The notes beneath the pieces are model-generated. The model was not told the DNA's origin and made no database searches. It saw only the letters and a program-made list of their open reading frames with translations. This document shows, in pieces, positions 44,567 through 53,723 of a stretch of DNA of 64,000 bases (the stretch's first letter is position 1; each line of letters starts with the position of its first letter). The DNA is from Paraburkholderia sp. BCC1885 (GTDB lineage Bacteria > Pseudomonadota > Gammaproteobacteria > Burkholderiales > Burkholderiaceae): assembly GCF_900996235.1 (NCBI RefSeq), contig NZ_CAAJGM010000011.1, forward strand, positions 161,569 through 225,568, written 5' to 3'. The translations under genes and the position numbers were made by a program.

Positions 44567-45190
44567 ATGCGCTTCGTCCCGCTCGAAACAATGGAAACGC
44601 CGTCTCTGCTGCTGCGCCCACTCACGCCAGCCGATGCGCCCGCCCTGTTCGACCAGATGCTCGGCGACGCCGGCACGATGCGCGACTTGCCGGTGCCGCG
44701 CCATCGCAGCGTCGAGCAGACTGCCCTGTTCATCGACGAAGCGCTGCGCGGCTGGCAGGACGGCACGTTGATCCGCTACGCGCTCGAATGCAGGCAGACC
44801 GGCCGCCTCACCGCGCTGATCGAACTGAAACCGGCGCTGCCACGCATCGAAGTGGGCGTCATTATCAGCAGACTCGGCGGAGCACGGCGGCGGCGCGCGG
44901 GCATTCTGGCGCTGCAGGATCTGCTCGACTGGCTAATCGAACAGCCGGGCGTGTACCGGCTGTTCGCGTGCTGCGCGGTCGACGGCGCCGCGCACAGCAG
45001 CATGGAGCGGCTCGGTTTCGTTCAGGAAGCACTCCTGAGGAATCACGAACCGCGTCCCAACCGCAACCTGATTGCCGATAACAGCTACCTGTACGCACGC
45101 ACGCGTCCTGTCCCCGCTTTGCCGGAGCCGCCCAATGAAGGAGTAGCGTGGTTGCGCGGCACGCTGGAATGGAGCCTCGAAGACGCATAA
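44567..45190 (+). CDS. GNAT acetyltransferase under hrpII control; candidate type III effector
   Basis: Start ATG 44567 (MRFVPLETMETPSLLLRPLTPADA) gives 207 residues; ATG 44591 is an alternative. It is a RimJ/RimL-type GNAT domain: LLLRPLTPADAPALFDQM, IEVGVIISRLGGARRRRAGILALQDLLDWLIE, VYRLFACCAVDGAAHSSMERLGFVQEALLRN, typical of acetyl-CoA binding and Ala/Ser N-terminal acetylation. The region before ATG 44567 is open but outside the promoter. The hrpII box right upstream puts it in the type III regulon, so it could be a secreted acetyltransferase effector or a regulon-linked modifier. Confidence 0.85.
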   Translation: MRFVPLETMETPSLLLRPLTPADAPALFDQMLGDAGTMRDLPVPRHRSVEQTALFIDEALRGWQDGTLIRYALECRQTGRLTALIELKPALPRIEVGVIISRLGGARRRRAGILALQDLLDWLIEQPGVYRLFACCAVDGAAHSSMERLGFVQEALLRNHEPRPNRNLIADNSYLYARTRPVPALPEPPNEGVAWLRGTLEWSLEDA

Positions 45191-45381
45191 ACGCCGCAGC
45201 GCAGCAAACGCCCTGCAATCCCGATGGATGAAGAAGTGTTCCAGACTCAAGCAATTGTTCAGCTCTCAGGCGATAATGCATAGGTCTGACGAAAGCCGCA
45301 GCCCGGCGCGTCACGATGCTTCCCCGGCAGCGATCCCCGCCGGATGACCGACCACACAACAACTACGCCGGAGATGCCTCG

Positions 45382-48300
45382 ATGTCGTTACCGCGGCTAA
45401 CGGGACAGATGATCGCTTTCTCGCGCTTCTGGCTCGCGCGCGAGGTCGGCCTTCTGATCGCCGACGGCGCCGTCATCGAACTGGCCACGCGCCCTTTTGC
45501 CGTGCTGGCCGCTCTGCTCGACGCGCGCGGCCGCGTGCTGTCGACGGCGGAGTTGCGCGAGATTGTCTGGCCCGGCGCGAATATCGATGCCAACACGGTG
45601 CAGGCGCAAATCTCGGCGATTCGTCGGGCATTGAGCGACGAGCGCGACCTCATCGTCACCGTGCCGGGACGCGGCTACCGCTTCGCGGGCGAGATTCGCC
45701 TCGTCGAATCGCCCGATACAGGGCTCGATGCGGGTACGGCCGGCGCCAGCAGCATTGCGGCGTCGCTCGCCACATCGTTCCTGCCAGCAGGCGCTTCGAG
45801 CGGCGCCACGGTCGCGTTACCTGCAGCCGCCGCGTTTGGCCCCGCAATCGGCGTGGCGTCGCCGCCGCCGTTCGGCACGGTGCGCTCCACCTTTTTGCGC
45901 GGGGCGCGGCCCGGCGCCGAACTCGCGCCGTCGCCGCCGCCCGCCCCCGTACCCACCAGCGCCGTGGCGTCGCTGCGCTCGCATTCGATCGACCCATCGC
46001 CGTTCGTCGGGCGTCATGCGGAACTGTCCGAACTGCTCGCGCTGGTGCCGACCCGCCGCATCGTCACGCTGACCGGCGCCTCTGGCATCGGTAAGACGCG
46101 GCTCGCCACCGAGGCCGCCACGCGCCTCGCCTCGCACTTCCCGGACGGCGCGGTATGCGCCGCGCTGGCGTCGCTGGCGCAGCCCGACCGGGTCGTCAAC
46201 GCCATCGCCGCCGCGGTCGGTCAGGAACCGAACGCGCGTCCCGCCGAGGCCGAAGGACTCGCGGAGCCGGCCCGCCTCGCCGCGCTGATCGGCGCACGGC
46301 GCATGCTGCTGATCGTCGATCATTGCGACCACCTGAGCGAAGCCGCGGGCGCGACCATCGAAGCCCTCGTTGCCGCGACACGCGGCCTGCACGTGGTCGC
46401 CACCTGTGAGACCCCGCTCTTCATTGCGGGCGAATCGACCGTCGCCGTGGCGCCCTTGCGCGTGCCGCCCGAGCCGCTCCACGGCGCGCCGCAAGCGGAG
46501 TCGATGCTCGATTACGACGCGCTGCATCTGCTGCTCACGCGGCTCGGTCATGGTCTGAAAACCGGCGGCTGCGGCACGGCCGCACTCGACCCGCAAGACT
46601 TCGCACCAGCGACGCTCGCGGCCGCGTCGCTGCTGTGCCGGCGCATCGACGGGGTGCCCTACGCAGTAGAACTCGCCGCCGCGACGGTCGCCGCACAAGT
46701 GCGCGCCGGAGCGCCGGTTGAAACGGCGCTGGCTGCCTTCGCCGCGGAACTCGACGCCGTGATGACGCGCCGCACCGGCGCACGCCGCATCGTGCTGCCG
46801 CGTGCGGTAATGGTGCAAGCCATGATCGAGCTTTCGTATGCAGCGCTCGACAGCGCCACGCGCATCACCTTGCGCCGCCTCGGCGTATTCGCCAACGCGT
46901 TTACCCAGCAGGCCGCACTCGCCGTGCTAGGTGCATTTGATACGGACTACGAATCAGGTCCGCGCGAGGCGGATGCGCTCGAAAACCAGTTGCGCGCACT
47001 GGTGGATGCCGGCCTCATCAACGAGGTGGATTGCGACGGGGCCTTGCGCCTGCGTCTGCCGCAAGCCGTGCGCCGCTTCGCGCTGGACGCGCTCGAACGA
47101 ACCCGCGAGAGCACCGACGCAGCGGCCCATCACGCGCATTTCGTGGCGCGCGACATGGAGCGGCGCTTCGGTGCAGGTCTGACGGGCGGCGCGTTGCACA
47201 GCCGCCACGACATCGATGCCTTGCGCGCCGCACTCGAATGGGCGGTCTTCGCCGACAAGGTCGAACTGTGCGCGGACCTGCTCGACAATACCGCGCCCGT
47301 GTGGGTCACGCTTTCGCTCGTCGACGAATACGTGGGCTGGGCCCGTGCCGCGCTGGAGCGCGTGGATACCGCGTCGATGCGGCGCATCCGCGACGAGATG
47401 CGTCTGCGCGCAGTGCTCGCGCGTGCCCTGACGATGCGCCATGGCGAGGCGGAAGAGATCGTCGCAAGCTGGCAGCGCACGTATGAACTGGCGAATATCT
47501 GCGCCGACACGCCCTACCGCTTGCGCGCGCTGTTCAGTCTCGCGATGGGCGCGCTGGAAGCCGGCGAGGTGGCGCGCTGCCGCGAACTGAGCCAGGCCTT
47601 CAGTGAAATCGCCACGGCCACGCAATGGCCGGCGGTCAGCGTTAACGCACGGCGTATCGAAGGGGTCATGCGGGCCTATGCGGGCGAGTACGACGCGGCG
47701 ATCCGCCTCCTTGCGCCGGTGGTCGGACTGGCCGGCGACGCAGCCGCCGAGCCGTTCGACGAGGACGCCTGCCACGAAGCCAACGCAATGGCAACGGGTT
47801 ACGGCCTGTCTTTGCATCTGGTCGCGCGCGCGGTGCTGGCCGTCACCCAGTGGCTGGCCGGCGAGCCCAACGTGGCGGCGCCGCTGCGCAGCGCGTTTCG
47901 TGACCCCATTGACGAAAGCGAGCCTGTCGCCTGCTGTATCGCGCTCGGCCTCGCCTGTGCGTTGGCGACGCTCGATGACGATATCGTGCTGGCCGAATCG
48001 TGCGCGGCGGCATTGGTCACGCGAGCGCGGGTGGCGGGCGTGCGGCGCTGGCTGCGCGCCGGGCTCGATTTCCGCCTGTGGCTCGACGCGCGCCGCGGCG
48101 ATCAGCAGGCCGCGAAGCGCGTGGTCGGCAGCGCGCTTAGACGCATCGCCCGCGACGACATCTATCTGCTGGACGTCGCATTCATCGCCACGCTGTTGCC
48201 GCGCATCGCGCTGCGCGACGAACTGGAACTGACTGCATCATTGGCGGCGACGCTGCTCGGCGCGGTGCGGCGCAGCGAACGCACCGGCGAACTCTGGTAT

Positions 48301-48519
48301 GTGCCGGAACTGCTGCGCCTGTCCGCGATGGTGCAACTCGCCAATGGCGAACCGGCGCACGCAGTCCGGCCGCTTCTCGACGATGCCTTGCAGCGCGCCC
48401 GTCAGCAGGACGCGCGGCGTCTCGCGCTGCGTATCACGGTGGATATCGAGGCACTGGATGCACTGTCCGGCGACACATCCGCCGCTGCACCTATTGCGAC
48501 GGTTGAGCGTCCCTGGTAG
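45382..48519 (+). CDS. OmpR-type winged-helix regulator with NB-ARC/AfsR-like ATPase
   Basis: A 1045-residue regulator. GGAGA lies 7 nt before ATG 45382 (MSLPRLTGQMIAFSRFWL). Residues about 12-100 form an OmpR/PhoB winged helix (LSTAELREIVWPGANIDANTVQAQISAIRRAL, PGRGYRFAGEI). After a Pro/Ala linker, a STAND ATPase follows with Walker A GASGIGKT near residue 233 and Walker B LLIVDHCDHL near 306, then a long helical TPR-like region. Such proteins link a signal to transcription. It has no hrpII box of its own that I can see, so it may sit above the type III genes. Confidence 0.88.
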   Translation: MSLPRLTGQMIAFSRFWLAREVGLLIADGAVIELATRPFAVLAALLDARGRVLSTAELREIVWPGANIDANTVQAQISAIRRALSDERDLIVTVPGRGYRFAGEIRLVESPDTGLDAGTAGASSIAASLATSFLPAGASSGATVALPAAAAFGPAIGVASPPPFGTVRSTFLRGARPGAELAPSPPPAPVPTSAVASLRSHSIDPSPFVGRHAELSELLALVPTRRIVTLTGASGIGKTRLATEAATRLASHFPDGAVCAALASLAQPDRVVNAIAAAVGQEPNARPAEAEGLAEPARLAALIGARRMLLIVDHCDHLSEAAGATIEALVAATRGLHVVATCETPLFIAGESTVAVAPLRVPPEPLHGAPQAESMLDYDALHLLLTRLGHGLKTGGCGTAALDPQDFAPATLAAASLLCRRIDGVPYAVELAAATVAAQVRAGAPVETALAAFAAELDAVMTRRTGARRIVLPRAVMVQAMIELSYAALDSATRITLRRLGVFANAFTQQAALAVLGAFDTDYESGPREADALENQLRALVDAGLINEVDCDGALRLRLPQAVRRFALDALERTRESTDAAAHHAHFVARDMERRFGAGLTGGALHSRHDIDALRAALEWAVFADKVELCADLLDNTAPVWVTLSLVDEYVGWARAALERVDTASMRRIRDEMRLRAVLARALTMRHGEAEEIVASWQRTYELANICADTPYRLRALFSLAMGALEAGEVARCRELSQAFSEIATATQWPAVSVNARRIEGVMRAYAGEYDAAIRLLAPVVGLAGDAAAEPFDEDACHEANAMATGYGLSLHLVARAVLAVTQWLAGEPNVAAPLRSAFRDPIDESEPVACCIALGLACALATLDDDIVLAESCAAALVTRARVAGVRRWLRAGLDFRLWLDARRGDQQAAKRVVGSALRRIARDDIYLLDVAFIATLLPRIALRDELELTASLAATLLGAVRRSERTGELWYVPELLRLSAMVQLANGEPAHAVRPLLDDALQRARQQDARRLALRITVDIEALDALSGDTSAAAPIATVERPW

Positions 48520-48913
48520 CGGGCTTGGGCAAACGTCTGGCGAGACCGTGCAGCGTTGCGCAGACGAGCCGCACGCGTGATTCGTAGTCCTGCGGATCGC
48601 CTGCCCGCAACGACTGATACTGCAGCAGGATCGGCTCCGCGCGTTTCCAGCCATAGTCCCATTGCGTGTCGAATTCTGGCGGGGCTGACAGGGAGCGCCT
48701 GAGCCGCTCCTTATAATCGGCGACCGTGGCGGGCTTAAAGCCGCACAGTTCGCGCCCGAGATGCGCGCCCCGGCCGGCCGACTGAATCCGGTCAGCGAGC
48801 GCGCCGGGATCCTGGTAGGCCTGCGCCATGCATGCACAACAGGCACAGCATGCCGCAAGGCACAGTCCGGCGATGCCGTGACCGGCCGGGCGAACCGAAG
48901 CTGTCATGCCCAT
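48491..48913 (-). CDS. Exported hypothetical protein
   Basis: A 140-residue protein with an N-terminal Cys/Ala-rich hydrophobic signal (GIAGLCLAACCACCACMAQA, residues about 13-32). The mature part has no motif I recognise (ADRIQSAGRGAHLGRELCGF, YGWKRAEPILLQYQSLRAGD). Its 3' end overlaps that of the large regulator by 29 bp, convergent. The cluster of five cysteines in the leader is odd and could allow lipidation. Function unknown. Confidence 0.65.
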   Translation of the reverse strand: MGMTASVRPAGHGIAGLCLAACCACCACMAQAYQDPGALADRIQSAGRGAHLGRELCGFKPATVADYKERLRRSLSAPPEFDTQWDYGWKRAEPILLQYQSLRAGDPQDYESRVRLVCATLHGLARRLPKPATRDAQPSQ

Positions 48914-48978
48914 CGTCGACCTCCTTGCGCAAGACCTTCGCCGCGCCTGCGAGACTCTGCCCGCTCCGTCGCGTTGCG

Positions 48979-50421
48979 TCAGAACCGGTAGCCCGCGCCG
49001 GCGAATATCACGTCGGTATCGCGGTCATAACGCGTCACCACGCGGTTCCATTCGAGCCGCGCATCCCAGTGCTGGGTAAGACGGTACGAGCCCGCAATCG
49101 TCACGAGACCGGAGACCTTGCCCGCCCCCGGTCCCGGCGACTCGCTATTCTCGTTTTCGTTGATCGCGTAGTACAGACCCGCGCCCACGGCAAGCGTGAC
49201 CTTGTCGTTCAGGAACGCGCGGGTGGCCCACAACTGGCTGGTGATGCCGTCGCGGCGCGCCAGTTTGCTGCTGCCTTCATGCAGATAACCGAGCGTGACG
49301 TCGAGATAGCGGGCCAGCCCGCGCCGGTATTCAAGGGCGCCGCCCAATGCCGACGGCGAGCTGGTCGAATTGACGATGGTCTTGCCCAGATACGCGGCCA
49401 CTTCGTTGTTCGTCACGTTGGCCGTGCTGCTGGACGCCCAGTCACGCGGACCGGGGCTGTCCGGCGCGTCGAGCTGATAGCCCACGCCGAACATGACGCT
49501 GGTCGCATCCGGGCCGCGCTGCACGTGCACACGATTGAGCTGCAACTGCGCGATCCAGCGGCTCGACGCGTAATACGCGGCACGCACGCTATAGACGACG
49601 CCCCAACCGTGCGTATCCGAATAGCTACCGCCCTGATCGGCAGTGGTGGTGTCGAAATAGCGGTAAGGGCCGATACCCGCCTGCAGAATAAACTTAGGAT
49701 TGCCAAGCGGAACGCGGCCCCATAGCTGAAGCAGCTGGCCGTCGCGATGATGGTCGGGCACATGGCCTTCGTTCAGCCACGAGAAGCTCGCTGCGAAATA
49801 CTGTCCGAGGCCTTCCTGGTAATTGAAGGCCCATGTATAGGTGTCAGTATTGCTCGCCCTGGCGGCGCCGCCGAATAGCGAGAATTCCTGGGCCTCGGCG
49901 GCCGGCGCACCGAGCAACTCGCCGGCGACCAGCGCCGCACCCAGCAGCAGGACATTGCAAACCGGCTGCGCCGGCATCCGTCCCGCGACCGTTTCCGCCG
50001 GCCTGGACGCATCTGAAGACGTATCCGGCGACGCGGCCGCGGATGCCTCTGCCGTAGCGGCGCGCGCGTGCCGGTACACCTCTTCACGCGCCTCGCGAGC
50101 AAAACGCTGCTTTTCTACGAGCTTGAGCTTGCGGGTACGGTCTGCGCCCAACACCGCGTAGTAGCGCTCGGCATGCACGCGCCTGAAGCGCACGTAGAAA
50201 TCCGGTCCGGGCAAACCGGAGTCGGTACACAGGAGGGCGCCGTAATCCGCGAGCCGCAGGTCGCAAATGGAGGACGTCGCCTTTTCCAACGCCAGATAGC
50301 GCCGGTTCAAAGGCATATCCGGTGGAAAGATCGTGTGGAAGCTGCCATACGTGACGAGCTTCCTGCGCCGCGCTGCCCGCAGAAGCAACTGGGCAATCCG
50401 CGCCTCGAGTTCAATGTCCAT
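48979..50421 (-). CDS. Cytoplasmic-domain/outer-membrane beta-barrel fusion protein
   Basis: From ATG 50421 (MDIELEARIAQLLLRAARRR) the frame gives 480 residues. Residues 1-118 look like a soluble helical/beta domain of unknown family with basic helices. A Ser/Ala linker (119-148) and hydrophobic segment (154-172, ending AEA near 177) follow. Residues 179-480 form amphipathic beta-strands ending in YRF, the outer-membrane barrel signature. An internal ATG at 49977 would give a normal signal peptide and barrel alone. Either one unusual protein or two proteins sharing a frame is encoded. Confidence 0.75.
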   Translation of the reverse strand: MDIELEARIAQLLLRAARRRKLVTYGSFHTIFPPDMPLNRRYLALEKATSSICDLRLADYGALLCTDSGLPGPDFYVRFRRVHAERYYAVLGADRTRKLKLVEKQRFAREAREEVYRHARAATAEASAAASPDTSSDASRPAETVAGRMPAQPVCNVLLLGAALVAGELLGAPAAEAQEFSLFGGAARASNTDTYTWAFNYQEGLGQYFAASFSWLNEGHVPDHHRDGQLLQLWGRVPLGNPKFILQAGIGPYRYFDTTTADQGGSYSDTHGWGVVYSVRAAYYASSRWIAQLQLNRVHVQRGPDATSVMFGVGYQLDAPDSPGPRDWASSSTANVTNNEVAAYLGKTIVNSTSSPSALGGALEYRRGLARYLDVTLGYLHEGSSKLARRDGITSQLWATRAFLNDKVTLAVGAGLYYAINENENSESPGPGAGKVSGLVTIAGSYRLTQHWDARLEWNRVVTRYDRDTDVIFAGAGYRF

Positions 50422-50622
50422 GTCAGTCCTTGCATAACTGCGAGTGCGGGCAGACGCCGCTACCGCGCGCCCCCAGGACCGACTGGACGCGCTGCTTTCC
50501 TGCACCTGTCTAACGCTTACCAGCTTTGCTATGCCACGTCCCTCTGCCGGCTTGAAAGACCAGCACAGGAGACCGGCGTGGGAAACCTCTTGCGGCATCG
50601 CACGCCGGTTCCAAGTCATCAA

Positions 50623-51441
50623 TTACCTTGGAGGACTGACGACCACATATTGCACCGTCGCCCCCACGTATTGCGGCTGATACCAGTTCGGGCCGCACTG
50701 CTGGTACACCACACCGGCAACCATGACGCTCGTGCAGCTCGGCGGCAGGGCTGCGACGGTTGTCCCCACCACGACTGCCGTCGTCACGCCCACCGCCACG
50801 CCGACCGCGACAGGATCGACATACCAGCCGTCATCGTGGTGATGGTGGTCATCATCGTGATGATGATCGTCGTCGTGATGATCGTGACCGTCGTCGTGAT
50901 GGCCATCGTCGTGGTGATCACTGCCGCCGCTGTCGTGATGGTCGCTGCCACCGCTGTCGTGATGGTCGCTGCCGCCACCGTTATCGTGGTGTTCGCTGCT
51001 GCCACCGTTATCGTGGTGTTCGCTGCTGCCGACATTGTTGCCGCCGCCGTGTGAATTCTGGCCGCCGCCGTTACTGCCGCCGTGCGAGTTCGACCCGCCG
51101 CCTCCACCGCCTCCGTTAGACGGCTGGCCGCCGCCGTGCGAGGACTGTCCACCACCGCCGTGGGACTGACCGCCGCCGGGTGCCCCGCCGACATTGCCGC
51201 CGCCATGCCCCCCGCCTCCGCCTCCCTGAAACCCGCCGCCGCCACCTCCGCCACCGTGGAAGCCGCCTCCGCCCCCGCCCCCGCCCTGGAAGCCTCCGCC
51301 TCCTCCGCCGTGGAATCCCCCACCGCCGCCGTGGATACTCGTGCGGGCCCCGCCACGAATCCCAAAGGCAAAGCTGGTAGCCGATGTCGCCGAAAACGTC
51401 AGGGCGAGCGCAATAGCGGTCAGTCGCGTCAGTGGTTTCAT
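50623..51441 (-). CDS. Secreted Gly-rich, His/Asp-rich repeat protein
   Basis: A 272-residue protein from ATG 51441 (MKPLTRLTAIALALTFSATS, signal peptide to about residue 26). Residues about 30-130 are GGGGGFHGG-type repeats, then SNGGGxxSHGG repeats, then SSEHHDN and SDHHDS repeats and a His/Asp-rich stretch (about 145-205). The C-terminal 70 residues are a hydrophobic domain with two Cys (PPSCTSVMVAGVVYQQCGPNWYQPQ), seen in small exported bacterial proteins. The repeats suggest metal binding. Its start overlaps the upstream DUF2092 gene stop by 4 bp. Confidence 0.82.
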   Translation of the reverse strand: MKPLTRLTAIALALTFSATSATSFAFGIRGGARTSIHGGGGGFHGGGGGGFQGGGGGGGGFHGGGGGGGGFQGGGGGGHGGGNVGGAPGGGQSHGGGGQSSHGGGQPSNGGGGGGGSNSHGGSNGGGQNSHGGGNNVGSSEHHDNGGSSEHHDNGGGSDHHDSGGSDHHDSGGSDHHDDGHHDDGHDHHDDDHHHDDDHHHHDDGWYVDPVAVGVAVGVTTAVVVGTTVAALPPSCTSVMVAGVVYQQCGPNWYQPQYVGATVQYVVVSPPR

Positions 51442-52298
51442 TGCGCGTCTCCCTGTTGATCGTCGTCCGCCGTAGCCGCGGCCGGACGCAGCGGAATCTG
51501 CCGCGCGCCCGGGCCTGGATGGAACGTAAAGGTGCCGGCCTCGAAGGTCGGATTCAGCGTCCACTCATAGTTGACAGCGTGTTGCGGCCGCGATGGCTGG
51601 GTTGTGTCCGTGACGACGAACCGGCACGGCAACGGCCGCGAGCCGGTCTGGACCCACAGTTCCCAGTCGAGCCCCGGCTGCTGATACGCATAGTGGTTGC
51701 ACCACTTGCCGCCGACCTTGTCGAGCCCGATAAACAGCGCGCTGGTCAGCGCCTTTTCGTCGTCCGACTGCTCGCCCCAATAAAACAGGTCGACGAGCGG
51801 AAACTGAACCCCGTATTTCTCGTCGGCGTCCGCCACCAGCTGGCGGATGGTGGGCGGCGCCGGCACCTTGCTGTAGTAGTGAGCGGTGTCGTTGAACAGC
51901 ACGAACGTGTGACCGTCGTAGACGAGACCCTTCGGCGCGCGGCTACCCGTGATCACGACCCGCACCTTGTCCGGCCGCTGCACCGACATTTCCGTGCGAT
52001 GCAGAAAGCCGACGTTCTGCCCCGTGGTGAGCACGGCGTCCGTGACGCTGTCCGCCACGATCCGGAAACTCTTCAGGCTGCGCAGATAGGCGCCGACCTT
52101 GTTCAGGGCGTCGACGGCCTGGGGTTGCATCTCGCCTTGCGGCTGCGCCGCTTCATCGCTCCCCGACGCCGGCGCCTGAGCCAGGGCAACTGGCACGCCG
52201 GCCATGGCGGTCAGCGCGGAGCCCAGCAGGACGAGGCGCCTGACCCGCAAGGCGCTGGCGCCGTCCCGACCGTCCCGACGTGAATTGAACAGGTTCAC
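51438..52298 (-). CDS. DUF2092 family periplasmic protein
   Basis: A 286-residue protein with a long Arg-rich N-terminus and signal peptide (VLLGSALTAMAGVPVALAQA, cleavage near residue 40). The body is DUF2092 (ALNKVGAYLRSLKSFRIVADSV, RTEMSVQRPDKVRVVITGSR, KGLVYDGHTFVLFNDTAHYYSKVPAPPTI, YGVQFPLVDLFYWG), a fold related to LolA-type lipoprotein carriers. Function is not established. It is coupled to the Gly/His-rich protein gene downstream, so both likely act in the periplasm or cell surface. Confidence 0.88.
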   Translation of the reverse strand: MNLFNSRRDGRDGASALRVRRLVLLGSALTAMAGVPVALAQAPASGSDEAAQPQGEMQPQAVDALNKVGAYLRSLKSFRIVADSVTDAVLTTGQNVGFLHRTEMSVQRPDKVRVVITGSRAPKGLVYDGHTFVLFNDTAHYYSKVPAPPTIRQLVADADEKYGVQFPLVDLFYWGEQSDDEKALTSALFIGLDKVGGKWCNHYAYQQPGLDWELWVQTGSRPLPCRFVVTDTTQPSRPQHAVNYEWTLNPTFEAGTFTFHPGPGARQIPLRPAAATADDDQQGDAQ

Positions 52299-52936
52299 TA
52301 TGCTCTCCTAAATCACTGAAACGTTGCACCAACTGTCATTAACGGCTTTATCGTTTCAAAAATCGACGGATTTTGTATCCAGCCGGCTTCCCATCAGTAA
52401 GAATAGATTTATGCGGAAAACAACCCCATTTTACTCAGGGGATAAACACCGGCAGAATGCTGCAAAACAGGAAACAGAAAAACGGGTTGAATAGCGCGAT
52501 GCCATTTAAGCACTAAACGAGAAAAGCTCGCTGTGGATCGGCCATACGAAGTCCTCGGAGAGCCTCAACTGGCGCACCGGGCCAGTGTGCGAAGCAAATC
52601 TCCGGAAAAATCTTCAGACGGTAAAGTTGTAACTGGATGCTAGCAAACGTTTTAAGGAACATCAAGCAACAATACCGGGACGTCAAAATCCGTAACGATG
52701 CGGCAGATTGTTTCAATCGGATAGCTGGTATAACGCGAGGTGCTTCACGTCATATAAAACGAAAAAAATCGAAAACGCTTTTATTTTTGTCCTATCGCAC
52801 ACAGCCAATAAAAAATCATTTATTACTAATGATGTCAGGGTGGCCCCGCCCGGTTCTACGGCCCCGGCAGGGTGACGCCCGGAACAGGTCCGGCACAGAA
52901 GAGACTTGAAGTGCGGGATCCGCGTCCCGGAGAGGA
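52299..52936. other. AT-rich intergenic region
   Basis: A 638-bp gap with clearly lower GC than its neighbours and several A/T runs (for instance near 52763 and 52790). It carries the promoter of the minus-strand DUF2092 operon and that of the plus-strand HTH gene. I see no convincing gene, only short frames without ribosome sites. Confidence 0.5.
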
Positions 52937-53404
52937 ATGATTGCAGATGCGAGCGGCGTTCGCGCCGTCGGCCCCGGACTTGAATGGACGGTCAATCTCA
53001 TGCGCTCCCGAACCGAAGAGCTTCCGACTGTCACGCGGCGCATGAACGCGGCGCAAATGCTGCTGGCCGGCTCATCGGTGGGCGCGGTCGCCAAGGCGCT
53101 GCACCTGTCCACGGCCACGGTGAAACGCTACAAGGCCGTCCTCGACGAAGGCGGCCTCGACGCGCTGAAGAAAATGAGCGTCGGCGGCCGTTCATCGGCG
53201 CTCGACGCCGCCGCGCTCGAATGGATCGCCGCCGCCTTGCGCGGCTCCGCCCAGGCGCACGGCTTTCCCAGCGACGCATGGACCAATGCGCGCTTGCGCG
53301 AATTGATCGGCTCGCGCTTCGGCGTCCAATACTCACGCGTCTACACGTGGCAGATCGCCACTAATCTCGGGCTCGGCCACCGGCTGTCGAAATCGAGCCG
53401 CTGA
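52937..53404 (+). CDS. Orphan helix-turn-helix protein (transposase N-terminal-like)
   Basis: A 155-residue protein from ATG 52937, or 134 from ATG 53000 (MRSRTEELPTVTRRMNAAQM), which is closer to family starts. The helix-turn-helix NAAQMLLAGSSVGAVAKALHLSTATVKRYKAVLDEGGLDAL and the DAWTNARLRELIGSRFGVQYSRVYTWQI segment match the N-terminal DNA-binding half of IS630-like transposases. No catalytic DDE domain follows. It may be a domesticated regulator. It stands alone in an AT-rich zone. Confidence 0.75.
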   Translation: MIADASGVRAVGPGLEWTVNLMRSRTEELPTVTRRMNAAQMLLAGSSVGAVAKALHLSTATVKRYKAVLDEGGLDALKKMSVGGRSSALDAAALEWIAAALRGSAQAHGFPSDAWTNARLRELIGSRFGVQYSRVYTWQIATNLGLGHRLSKSSR

Positions 53405-53438
53405 CCCGGCGCCGCGCCGCGGCCGCGGCACCCGCTTC

Positions 53439-53723
53439 TCAGGACCGCCAGATCTCCTTGAGCCGGCCCAATTCGGCGGGTCGCGTATAAGAGCGGTACA
53501 ACTCGCCGACAGTACCGAAGGCCAGCGCCGGCTTGAGCGTGGCGCCGGGCAGCGCCTGAGTGATCCAGTCGTAAGCGTTCATATCGCGCTGCTCGGCATG
53601 CACGGCGTCCGTCAATGCGATGAGCGCCTTGTCGGCAGAGTGGCTGCCGAGGTCCACGAAACAACTCTCGAACAGATGCTTCGCTGCAAACGCGGGGCGC
53701 AGATCGGGGACTCGGGTGCTCAC
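53439..53723 (-). CDS. Small hypothetical protein
   Basis: A 94-residue protein from GTG 53723 (MSTRVPDLRPAFAAKHLFESCFVD) with AGGAG 6 nt upstream. It is soluble and largely helical, with no motif I recognise (LTDAVHAEQRDMNAYDWITQALPGA, YRSYTRPAELGRLKEIWRS). It is convergent with the HTH gene, 35 bp apart. Good ribosome site and codon use support it being real. Confidence 0.65.
   Translation of the reverse strand: MSTRVPDLRPAFAAKHLFESCFVDLGSHSADKALIALTDAVHAEQRDMNAYDWITQALPGATLKPALAFGTVGELYRSYTRPAELGRLKEIWRS

Noticed and set aside
50821..51000. CRISPR-like or tandem repeat array
   Set aside because: The repeats are codon repeats of His/Asp/Gly/Ser in a coding gene, without spacers.
50760..51459. 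Plus-strand Arg/His-rich and Ala/Val-rich frames opposite the Gly-rich gene
   Set aside because: They are complements of GGN/CAY repeats with no ribosome sites.
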